A stretch of 9,901 nt of DNA from an uncultured Campylobacter sp. (GTDB lineage: Bacteria; Campylobacterota; Campylobacteria; Campylobacterales; Campylobacteraceae), in the NCBI RefSeq assembly GCF_938040115.1, contig NZ_CALHXD010000176.1:1-9901 (forward strand), written 5' to 3'. The translations under genes were made by a program, and so were the position numbers. Below, in pieces: positions 1-6,649 of the stretch. The notes below the pieces were generated by a model. That model had not been told where the DNA came from. It was given only the letters and a program-made list of their open reading frames with translations, and made no database searches. Position 1 is the stretch's first letter. The number at the start of each line of letters is the position of its first letter.

Positions 1-27
1 CTCTAGCATAGTAAAAGCTTTTTTCAT
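1..27 (-). CDS. Type IV prepilin-like / pseudopilin protein, N-terminal 9 codons only (truncated by window edge)
   Basis: Reading the minus strand from an ATG at 27, nine codons are visible: MKKAFTMLE. This is a compact class III prepilin signal: a short basic leader (KK), Ala at -1, Phe at +1 and the hallmark Glu at +5 (A|FTMLE). Prepilin peptidase would cleave before Phe and methylate it. Proteins of this kind are pilins or minor pseudopilins of type II secretion/type IV pilus-like or competence machines, anchored in the inner membrane before assembly. The SD AGAGGA (41-36) is 8 nt upstream and overlaps the TAG stop of the preceding gene, so it is the distal gene of the same transcription unit. 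The hydrophobic helix expected next lies outside the window. The family call therefore rests on nine residues plus context. Confidence 0.7.
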
Positions 28-39
28 TAAATTTATCCT

Positions 40-1239
40 CTAATCATCTTTTATAATCTTAAAATTTGCGATTTTTACGCCGAATTTATAGACCGCTATA
101 TTACCATAATTATCTTTCTGGTCCAAAATTGCTAATCGCAAATTTGCGTCCGGATGAGCGTCTATGCCGTAAAATTTAAGTCTCAAATCTAGCTTTTTAT
201 CGTCCGTGAAAATTTTTTCTACGCCTTCATTTTTTAGCTCTTTTGCAAGCTCTTTTGCTACATGATATCTATAGACAAAATGCTTGGTCGGGTCTTTTAG
301 CACGCCGTAAAGCATCTCGTTAAAAAGTACGAACAAAAACCCAACGAGCAAAGAAGCCGCCGCAAAAGAAGCTAAAATTTTATACCCGCGTCTAAACATC
401 GGCAGTCTCACGCGGTAAGAGCTAAAAAATACCCGAACCAAAATCGGCACGGAAATAACGCAAAAAGGCAGGTAGTTTTCGAGCTCAAGCCGCTGTCTGA
501 TCGATAAAACCAAGCAAAACAAAAATGCCGTTATACAAACGAACCAGAGCAAATTTTTGGTCTCTTTTATCCAAATTCTATACATAGCATAGACGAAATA
601 GACGAAAACAAAAGGCGAAAACGCGGCAGCAAAGATACTCACGGTGTCAAGCAGATGGCCTCTTGGTTTACCGCCCGAGTTAAATCCGTAAAGATAAAAA
701 CAAAGCGCAAAAAGCAGCGCCGCCACCCACGCCATCTTAGCGTCGCGCCTATAGACGGCAAATATAAAAATAGCCGAAAAATAAACCAAAAATGCGCCGC
801 TAATAAAAGGCAACACACACAAAAGCGCGTAAAAAGCAAGCATTTTGCGTAGCTGATAAAGATAAATACTTAAAAGCGAAAGCGCGATTATGATGCCGGC
901 GTCGTTTACCAAGATCGCCGACGCCATCGTCGCAGGAAGCAGTATAAACACGACCGCGCTTACTACTCGGTCAAATTTGCGTTTTAAAATTTGCTTTGAG
1001 ACCTTGTATAGCAGCGCGACGCTAAAAATGTGGCAAAAAACGAAAGGAAGGCGCAAAGCATAGTCGTTTTGTCCGAAAATCTCAACCGAAGCTCTAGCCA
1101 AAACGGCTGAAATTTTAGGCGAGTTATAAAACGCATCCGCCTCGTAGTAGCTAATGCTAAGCGTGCTAATCGCGTACGACAAAAAGCAAAAATCTATAAG
1201 GCAGATGATAAAAAGTAAAAACGTTTCCGAGCGCAACAT
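40..1239 (-). CDS. Polytopic membrane protein, GT-C fold / glycosyltransferase family 39-like (ArnT/PMT-related)
   Basis: A 399-residue inner-membrane protein with about ten hydrophobic segments (roughly 8-25, 62-80, 92-112, 113-128, 134-161, 168-184, 204-222, 230-247, 256-273, 287-306) and a hydrophilic C-terminal tail of about 90 residues. The first periplasmic loop holds an acidic pair, E33 and D35 in YYEADAFYN, where GT39/ArnT enzymes carry their catalytic acidic residues. It is followed by a PMT-like stretch, NDYALRLPFVF (58-68), and by NDAGI (112-116) at the position of a second conserved acidic loop. Such enzymes move a sugar from a polyprenyl-phosphate donor to a lipid or protein on the periplasmic face; the acceptor here is unknown. 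The ATG is 15 nt after the phosphoribosyltransferase stop and in the same frame, but no good SD precedes it, so coupled translation is likely. The family call is fairly confident; the specific function is not known. Confidence 0.72.
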   Translation of the reverse strand: MLRSETFLLFIICLIDFCFLSYAISTLSISYYEADAFYNSPKISAVLARASVEIFGQNDYALRLPFVFCHIFSVALLYKVSKQILKRKFDRVVSAVVFILLPATMASAILVNDAGIIIALSLLSIYLYQLRKMLAFYALLCVLPFISGAFLVYFSAIFIFAVYRRDAKMAWVAALLFALCFYLYGFNSGGKPRGHLLDTVSIFAAAFSPFVFVYFVYAMYRIWIKETKNLLWFVCITAFLFCLVLSIRQRLELENYLPFCVISVPILVRVFFSSYRVRLPMFRRGYKILASFAAASLLVGFLFVLFNEMLYGVLKDPTKHFVYRYHVAKELAKELKNEGVEKIFTDDKKLDLRLKFYGIDAHPDANLRLAILDQKDNYGNIAVYKFGVKIANFKIIKDD

Positions 1240-1254
1240 GGCTAAAATTTGGGC

Positions 1255-1695
1255 TTAAATTTGCTCTTCCCAGAAAAACTCTATCCACTCATGTGCCTCT
1301 CTTACCGTGAAATCAGGCAGCAAAAGAGCTTTGCGTTTATAAAAGATAGTCGCGATCTTTAGCTCGATATGCGGGAAGCGCTTTAAAAGCTCTTGTTTGA
1401 TAGCTATCATGCTCTCGCCCGTATCTATCATATCGTCCACTATCAAAATTTTATTAAATTTAGATAGATCGGGGACGTTAAAGATATCGATAGTATCGAG
1501 CTTTTTAGTCTCTTCGTAGTGGATTGAGTTTAGCGTAAAAAGATTGCGGTTATTTAGCAAGCTCGCCAAAAAATGCCCCAAAGTAAGCCCGCCGCGGGCG
1601 ATTGCCAAAATCACCTCGGGCTCGAAATTTGCTTTGATATCTCGCACCATTATTTTTACGTCTTTATGAAATTCCTCAAATGGATACTTCAGCAT
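1255..1695 (-). CDS. Purine phosphoribosyltransferase, xanthine/guanine (Gpt)-like
   Basis: A 146-residue cytoplasmic type I phosphoribosyltransferase. The PRPP-binding motif is intact at 83-95 (ILIVDDMIDTGES: two Asp, then DTG). ARGG at 33-36 fits the pyrophosphate loop. HEWIEFFWE (135-143) near the C terminus matches the Trp-Ile purine-stacking segment of Gpt-type enzymes (WI..PW in E. coli Gpt). It would join a purine base to PRPP to give a nucleotide; whether it prefers guanine, xanthine, hypoxanthine or adenine cannot be read here. The length is normal for the family. The start ATG is supported by AAGGAGA ending 4-5 nt upstream and overlapping the stop of the permease gene (spacer 9 nt). 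Its position behind an NCS2 purine permease supports a salvage role: the base is imported and then trapped as a nucleotide. It matches the neighbourhood I recall for Cj1370 of C. jejuni. Confidence 0.88.
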   Translation of the reverse strand: MLKYPFEEFHKDVKIMVRDIKANFEPEVILAIARGGLTLGHFLASLLNNRNLFTLNSIHYEETKKLDTIDIFNVPDLSKFNKILIVDDMIDTGESMIAIKQELLKRFPHIELKIATIFYKRKALLLPDFTVREAHEWIEFFWEEQI

Positions 1696-1704
1696 ATTCT
1701 CTCC

Positions 1705-2997
1705 TTAATGCACTAAAAATACTATAAAACTAATGAGCGCAAGTACGATAACGCCGATATTTACGTATTCCCACTCCCGTCTAATGATACGAACCAGCAA
1801 ATACGCCATAAATCCAAACGAAAGTCCCGTCGTGATCGAGTACGTAAGCGGCATCAAAATAACTATCAAAAACGTCGAGATAGCGATGGCCGGATCTTTA
1901 AAATTTATATTTCCAAGCTCGCTAAACATCAGCACGCCCACCATCACGAGTATCGGATATATCGCGTTTGAAGGGATAGCTTTAAAAAGCGGCAACATAA
2001 AAATCGTAAGTACGAAAAATAGTCCGCAAAACACCGCCGTTAGTCCCGTTTTACCGCCCTCTTCTACGCCGCTAGCGCTCTCGGCAAATGACGTCGTAGT
2101 GCTAACGCCTACTAGCGAACCAACCATCGTGGCTACCGCGTCGGCTTCGAGAGTTTTTTCTAGTTTTTCGACGCCTTTTTGATTGCTCTCGTCAAAGATC
2201 CCCGCTCTATTTCCCACGCCCGCTAGCGTACCGATAGAGTCGAAAAGATCGGTCACGAAAAATGTAACGATTACCGGAAGCAGCGCAAAAGATAGCGCGC
2301 CCATGATGTCAAGCTCTAAAAATATCGGCGAGATCGAAGCCGGTAGCGAGATAAATTCCTTCGGATACGGCGCAATGCCGAAAATCCAGGCGATCACAGA
2401 TGTGGTAAATACCGCGATGATAAAGGCGCCTTTAACCTTCCACGCCCAAAAAAGTATAACGAAAAATAGTCCCACAAAGCCCAAAATAACGTTTGGATCT
2501 TTTAAATTTCCAAGTCCGACCAGCACGGCGTCATTATTTACAACTACTCCCATCTGCTGAAGTCCGACAAAGGCGATAAACGCGCCAATGCCCGCGCTTA
2601 TCGAGCGCCTGACGTCGTCCGGGATAGATTTTAAGACCCAGATTCTAAAATTCGTAAAAGATAGCACGACGAAAATTATACCCGAGATGAAAACCACGCC
2701 CAGAGCCGTCTGCCACGGTATTTGCATACCAAGCACCAGACCGAATGTAAAATACGCGTTTAGCCCCATTCCCACGCTCATCGCCACAGGCGTGTTCGCC
2801 CACAGGCCGTTTAGCACGGTAGCGATCACGGTGATGAGCGCCGTAGCCGTGATGAGCGCGTCCATAGGCATGCCCGTTTTGCTCATGATTATCGCGTTTA
2901 CAGGCACGATATACATCATCGTTAAAAAGGTCGTGAGTCCCGCGCTAAACTCGGTCTTTACGCTAGTGCCGTTTTGCTTGAGTTTAAAAAAATCCAA
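1705..2997 (-). CDS. NCS2-family purine permease (AzgA/PbuG-type guanine/hypoxanthine/adenine transporter)
   Basis: A 430-residue, strongly hydrophobic inner-membrane transporter, full length for the AzgA-like branch of NCS2. Family hallmarks are visible: SVGMGLNAYF (74-83), TDLFDSIGTLAGVG (249-262) with the acidic residues that line the substrate site, and the TTTSFAESASGVEEGGKTGL segment (300-319). These proteins import purine bases by proton symport. The start is a TTG at 2997: an excellent SD (AAGGAGG, 3009-3003) sits 5 nt upstream, and the first internal Met is only at residue 27, inside the first membrane segment, so TTG is the credible start. The SD overlaps the TAA stop of mqnE (spacer 10 nt). 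Its downstream partner is a purine phosphoribosyltransferase. The exact base specificity is inferred from the family only. Confidence 0.93.
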   Translation of the reverse strand: MDFFKLKQNGTSVKTEFSAGLTTFLTMMYIVPVNAIIMSKTGMPMDALITATALITVIATVLNGLWANTPVAMSVGMGLNAYFTFGLVLGMQIPWQTALGVVFISGIIFVVLSFTNFRIWVLKSIPDDVRRSISAGIGAFIAFVGLQQMGVVVNNDAVLVGLGNLKDPNVILGFVGLFFVILFWAWKVKGAFIIAVFTTSVIAWIFGIAPYPKEFISLPASISPIFLELDIMGALSFALLPVIVTFFVTDLFDSIGTLAGVGNRAGIFDESNQKGVEKLEKTLEADAVATMVGSLVGVSTTTSFAESASGVEEGGKTGLTAVFCGLFFVLTIFMLPLFKAIPSNAIYPILVMVGVLMFSELGNINFKDPAIAISTFLIVILMPLTYSITTGLSFGFMAYLLVRIIRREWEYVNIGVIVLALISFIVFLVH

Positions 2998-3010
2998 TTC
3001 CGCCTCCTTA
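2998..3010 (-). promoter_or_regulatory. Strong SD overlapping mqnE stop; decides TTG start of the permease gene
   Basis: On the minus strand, TAAGGAGGCGGAA precedes TTG. The TAA is the mqnE stop and AAGGAGG is close to a perfect SD at a 5-nt spacing. The overlap predicts that ribosomes ending mqnE re-initiate on the permease gene, and it is the main argument for the TTG start at 2997. Confidence 0.8.
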
Positions 3011-4078
3011 GTTATCGTAAATTTTTAGTTCGTTATACAAGCTATCTCGCTCTACGGGGACAAATCCCGACGTCTGAATGAGATCGGTAAAATTTCTAAG
3101 ACTCATACCGCTTGCCGATTTCGCTCCGGCCGCGCTTTGGATGCTCTCTTTTTCTATCGTGCCGTCTAGATCATCAGCGCCGAATTCCTGCGCGACCATC
3201 GCTAAATTTATCGTCGACGTCGCCCAGTATGCCTTTATGTGCGCGACGTTATCGAGCACCAGGCGCGAGATAGCAAAGGTCTTTAAAATTTCGGCCGAGC
3301 CGGGATAGTTTTCCACTTTTAGATAGTTGTTGTCGCGCTGATAAACCAGCGGGATAAAGGCGTTAAATCCGCCAGTTTTGTCCTGTAAATCGCGAATCCT
3401 CAGCATATGATCGATGCGGTTTTGCCTGCTTTCTACGTGGCCAAACAGCATCGTAGCGTTGCTTTCCCTGCCTTTTTCGTGCCAAAGGCGGTGGATTTTG
3501 AGCCAGTTTTCCGAGCTTACCTTACCTTTGCAGATTTTACGCCTAACCTCTTCGTCAAAGATCTCCGCTCCACCGCCTGGCATCGAGTCTACGCCGTATT
3601 CGAGCATCTTTTCTACGACTTCTTCGTAGCTAAGGCCGTGTTTTCGCGAGAGGAAATCAACCTCCGCCGCTGTTAGCGCTTTGACGTGGATTTGCGGGTA
3701 TTTTTCTTTTATTTTTTTAAAAATTTCCAAATACCACTGCCATGGCGTCTCGGGGTTGTGCGCCGAGACGATATGTATCTCTTTTGCGCCGCCGGCGACG
3801 CTTTTTTCGACGATTTTTAGGATCTCTTCGTGACTCATCGTATATGGGTTTGGATTTTTGCGGTTTGCGGAAAACGCGCAAAATTTACACACGTCCGCGC
3901 AGATGTTGGTCGGATTTATATGCCGATTTACGTTAAAAAACACCTTTTTGCCGTGCATTTTTCGCCGTTTGGAGTTTGCGAATTTACCCAGCGTAAAAAG
4001 ATCTAGGTCATACAAGCCTGCGCATTCGTCCGCGTCCAGACGCTCGCCGCTTTGGAGTTTTTCTATTAAATTTGTCAA
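3008..4078 (-). CDS. mqnE: Aminofutalosine synthase MqnE (radical SAM, menaquinone biosynthesis)
   Basis: A 356-residue radical SAM enzyme. The cluster-binding CX3CX2C is at C60, C64 and C67 (ICADVCKFCAF) after the characteristic NRHINPTNIC lead-in. MPGGGAEIFDEEVRRKIC (166-183) and GHVESRQNRIDH (213-224) are typical of MqnE/MqnC-type proteins and favour MqnE. The reaction joins the carboxyvinyl-benzoate made by MqnA to SAM, giving 6-amino-6-deoxyfutalosine in the futalosine route to menaquinone; Campylobacter uses this route instead of the MenFDHCEB route. The start is TTG at 4078, with a GGAA SD-like sequence (4088-4085) 6 nt upstream. The next Met (41) would remove the conserved N-terminal segment, so TTG is preferred. 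It is the first gene of the minus-strand unit, below a TATAAT box. The order matches Cj1368 in C. jejuni as I recall it. Confidence 0.93.
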   Translation of the reverse strand: MTNLIEKLQSGERLDADECAGLYDLDLFTLGKFANSKRRKMHGKKVFFNVNRHINPTNICADVCKFCAFSANRKNPNPYTMSHEEILKIVEKSVAGGAKEIHIVSAHNPETPWQWYLEIFKKIKEKYPQIHVKALTAAEVDFLSRKHGLSYEEVVEKMLEYGVDSMPGGGAEIFDEEVRRKICKGKVSSENWLKIHRLWHEKGRESNATMLFGHVESRQNRIDHMLRIRDLQDKTGGFNAFIPLVYQRDNNYLKVENYPGSAEILKTFAISRLVLDNVAHIKAYWATSTINLAMVAQEFGADDLDGTIEKESIQSAAGAKSASGMSLRNFTDLIQTSGFVPVERDSLYNELKIYDN

Positions 4079-4109
4079 ATTTTATTCCGAAAATAGATAT
4101 TAAACGGCG

Positions 4110-4115
4110 ATTATA
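4110..4115 (-). promoter_or_regulatory. Predicted -10 box (TATAAT) for the mqnE operon
   Basis: The minus strand reads TTTTTTAACATATAATCGCC, with a perfect TATAAT at 4115-4110 and a T-run just upstream. Campylobacter vegetative promoters depend mainly on the -10 box and upstream T-rich stretches, and usually lack a conserved -35; none is seen here. A start near 4103 would leave a leader of about 25 nt before the mqnE TTG at 4078. Confidence 0.65.
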
Positions 4116-4158
4116 TGTTAAAAAAGCTTTGTTTTTGCAAAATTTTAGTATCATCGGA

Positions 4159-4164
4159 TAAAAT
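4159..4164 (+). promoter_or_regulatory. Predicted -10 box (TAAAAT) for the glnD-like/glmS pair
   Basis: Within CGGATAAAATTTACAC, TAAAAT at 4159-4164 is a good -10 match, about 26 nt before the GTG start at 4191. Upstream lie T-rich runs (4128-4136, 4143-4146), as is usual in Campylobacter promoters. It lies about 45 bp from the divergent mqnE -10 box, so the two promoters could interfere or share a regulator; no clear operator is visible between them. Confidence 0.45.
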
Positions 4165-4190
4165 TTACACAAAAAGACGGCGGTAAAAAA

Positions 4191-6647
4191 GTGGCTTTAA
4201 AAGGAAATTTAAGCGGCGTTTTGGGCGGCGCAAATTTGGCCTCGCAGCTAAAAAAGCTTCAGGGCAAGGGCTTTGCAAATTTCATCGCAAAGCAAAGCGA
4301 CGAGCTGATAAAAGCTCTGTGCACGCGGGTTTTGGACGAGATTTTTGCGGACTTTAACCCGGACGTCGATTTTATCCCGTTTTGCGTCATCGCTACCGAA
4401 AAGTACGCCGACAACCTCATCTCCACAAGCTCGGTTTTAGAAGTTTTACTCGTCTTTAAAGAAAACGCCGGCTTTAACGTCAAATTTATCCTAAAAAAGC
4501 TAGTCGCCACGCTTGAGAGCTCAAATTTAAAACTAAATATCAAAATTTGCGAGCTGGGCGAAATTTACGAAGCGCATAAAAACGACCATAAAGCAAAGGC
4601 CGCATTTAGCCGTATCCGCTACATCTGCGGCTCGCGTACGCTCTACAAAGCCGCGCGCTCACAGATTTATAAAACTCGCGAGTTTAACGCGCAAGAAAAT
4701 CTCAAATTTTACGCCAAAAATCTGGGCGCCTTTAACGATATCCCAAACATAAAGCAAGAACCTGATCTAAAAAACGATCTAGGCGGCACGAACGACATCT
4801 ACTACCTAAACTGCGCTCTAAACGGCTTTGAAAACGAGATCAGCATGCGCTCGCAGGCTCTAAAATTTATCGACGAAAAGGAGCTTAGCGCGCTAAATTT
4901 GGCGACAGATTTTATCCTTTGCGTAAAATCAGCGCAAAATTTAACCCTAGGCTCGGACGTTTTCGCCCCCGCAAAGCTAAACGAGATCACCGCGCTCATG
5001 CAAACCAAGTCCAAAAAAACGCAAGAAAACAGCAGCGTCATCTCGCAAAAGCTCTTTTCCTGCATGCACTCGGTCGCGGTTTTCTCGCGCTATCTGGTTT
5101 CTAGCTTTTACAGGAGCAAATTTACAAGCGGGGCTAAATTTAGCGAACTACGAGCTGCGCGGCTAAAAAACGGATTTTATAGGTTTGAAAATACCATTTA
5201 CGTCCCGCTACACGTCCGCGCTAGGCCGCTAAATGCAGTGCTAAAACAGCTTTTGGCTCTTGGCGATGCGGAGTATAAATTTGACGTCGGAACGATCTTT
5301 TACCTAAAACGCGCGCAAATCAGCAAAGAGGACGCCGAGGATTCGCTCGCGCTTTTTAGAAAAATTTTGATGCGAAACCACGCTCACTGCATCATCAAGG
5401 CGCTTTTGGACGCGGAGATTTTGCCCGTTTTGGTTAAGCCGCTCGAGCACGCCGTAAATTTGGCCGAATTTGACGGCTACCATAAATTTAGCGTCGGCGA
5501 GCACTGCGTTTTAAGCGTCAAATTTGCCGAAAATATCAAAGATAAATTCGTAAAATCGCTCTACGACGAGCTTTGCATCGAGGGGCGCACGCTGCTAAAG
5601 CTAGCTTTGCTCCTGCATGACGCGGGCAAGGGGCTAGGCGGCGATCACTCGGTCGTGGGCTCAAATATCTTTCGCGCCTACGCCGCAAAGCTAAATTTGA
5701 GCGCAAAGGCCGTAAATATCGGCGTTACGCTCGTGCGCTACCACACGCTGATGAACGACGTGGCAAACCGCGAGGATATCTACGATCAGCGCACGATTTT
5801 TAGCTTTATCTCAAAACTAGGCGACCCGCAAACGCTAAAACTCTCCTACATCGTCGCTTATTGCGTGATAAACGCGACGGATGAAAAGCTCTATACGCCC
5901 TATCTGGCGCGACTTTTGCGCGAGCTTTACGGCATTTGTTTGCAAAGCTTTGAGGATGAAAATCTGCTCGATGAGGCTTCAAGGCGCGTAAAAAAGGAGC
6001 TTAGCATCAGGCGAAACGCTAAATTTGCAGCCTTAAGCGAAAATTTGAAAGAAAAAATTTTCGCTATCCGCTCAAATTTGCTCTTTGCTAAATACCAACC
6101 AGCAGATATCATTAGCATCGCCCAGGCCGCGCAAAGTGCGGATAAATTAAGCGTGCAAGTACAAAATCACCAAAGCCTAAGCATCGAAATTTACGCGCAA
6201 AACTATCCAAATTTAGCCGTTTTGCTCTCGGCTTTGGCCCACCTTGATCTTGGATTTATGGAGATTTTCGAGCTGTTTGACGGTAAATTTTACGTCAAGC
6301 TAGAGTTTAACAAAAACGTAAAATCAAGCGAGCTAGAAACTCTAAAAAACCTCATCGAGATCTCGCTAAAAAGCGGCGCCTCAGCGCAGATAAATCGCCC
6401 GATCATACTAAAAGGCGAGCTAAATTTCGACGCGAACCACTCGCAAGAGTACGCGAAGCTTGGCATAAACGCAAAAGATCAGCGCGGGCTGATGGCTTAT
6501 GTATTGGGAGTTTTTAAGGAATTTGATGTAAAAATAGCCAACGCCAGAATCCAAACCGTAAAAAACAGGACGCGAAATTTGCTGCTTATACAAAAGCGCG
6601 AGGGCGTGGATTTGGGCGAAATTTTAAAATTATTAGAAAGCGAGTAA
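4191..6647 (+). CDS. GlnD-like protein: degenerate nucleotidyltransferase domain, HD phosphohydrolase domain, two ACT-like regions
   Basis: An 818-residue cytoplasmic protein with GlnD ([protein-PII] uridylyltransferase/uridylyl-removing enzyme) architecture. PDLKNDLGGTNDIYYLN (191-207) corresponds to the GlnD motif ending GGLRDI. The HD domain runs from about 427: GYHKFSVGEHCVLSV (429-443), LLHDAGKGLGGDHSVVG (474-490, metal-binding H476, D477 and H486) and RYHTLMNDVANR (516-527), all close to GlnD. ACT-like segments are near 662-706 and 753-800 (INAKDQRGLMAYVLGVF, 759-775). At the place expected for the nucleotidyltransferase signature GGxGRxEL...SDxDL, residues 66-88 read VIATEKYADNLISTSSVLEV..., with neither GG nor an Asp pair, so transferase activity is doubtful while hydrolase activity may remain. 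The only available start is GTG, with a poor SD (GGCGG). The stop is 2 nt before glmS. It matches Cj1367c in my recollection (annotated there as a possible nucleotidyltransferase). Relationship to GlnD is confident; function is not. Confidence 0.85.
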   Translation: MALKGNLSGVLGGANLASQLKKLQGKGFANFIAKQSDELIKALCTRVLDEIFADFNPDVDFIPFCVIATEKYADNLISTSSVLEVLLVFKENAGFNVKFILKKLVATLESSNLKLNIKICELGEIYEAHKNDHKAKAAFSRIRYICGSRTLYKAARSQIYKTREFNAQENLKFYAKNLGAFNDIPNIKQEPDLKNDLGGTNDIYYLNCALNGFENEISMRSQALKFIDEKELSALNLATDFILCVKSAQNLTLGSDVFAPAKLNEITALMQTKSKKTQENSSVISQKLFSCMHSVAVFSRYLVSSFYRSKFTSGAKFSELRAARLKNGFYRFENTIYVPLHVRARPLNAVLKQLLALGDAEYKFDVGTIFYLKRAQISKEDAEDSLALFRKILMRNHAHCIIKALLDAEILPVLVKPLEHAVNLAEFDGYHKFSVGEHCVLSVKFAENIKDKFVKSLYDELCIEGRTLLKLALLLHDAGKGLGGDHSVVGSNIFRAYAAKLNLSAKAVNIGVTLVRYHTLMNDVANREDIYDQRTIFSFISKLGDPQTLKLSYIVAYCVINATDEKLYTPYLARLLRELYGICLQSFEDENLLDEASRRVKKELSIRRNAKFAALSENLKEKIFAIRSNLLFAKYQPADIISIAQAAQSADKLSVQVQNHQSLSIEIYAQNYPNLAVLLSALAHLDLGFMEIFELFDGKFYVKLEFNKNVKSSELETLKNLIEISLKSGASAQINRPIILKGELNFDANHSQEYAKLGINAKDQRGLMAYVLGVFKEFDVKIANARIQTVKNRTRNLLLIQKREGVDLGEILKLLESE

Positions 6648-6649
6648 AC

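Noticed and set aside
655..852. Basic 65-residue plus-strand frame (Lys/Arg-rich)
   Set aside because: It is antisense to a hydrophobic GT-C gene. Opposite-strand Lys/Arg content is expected from its Phe/Ala/Leu codons, and there is no SD.
1733..3028. Run of three same-frame open stretches on the plus strand (1733-2182, 2183-2560, 2588-3028)
   Set aside because: They lie exactly opposite the permease gene, and their translations are low-complexity Ser/Thr/Ile/Pro-rich strings with no domain. The openness follows from the permease codon usage.
4079..4190. Operator palindrome between the divergent promoters
   Set aside because: I saw AT-rich runs and three AAATTT words at 4077-4166, but no inverted repeat distinct from that background word.
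4191..6647. Calling this gene glnD outright
   Set aside because: The nucleotidyltransferase signature is not visible, and no PII gene is in the window, so a GlnD-like description without the symbol is safer.
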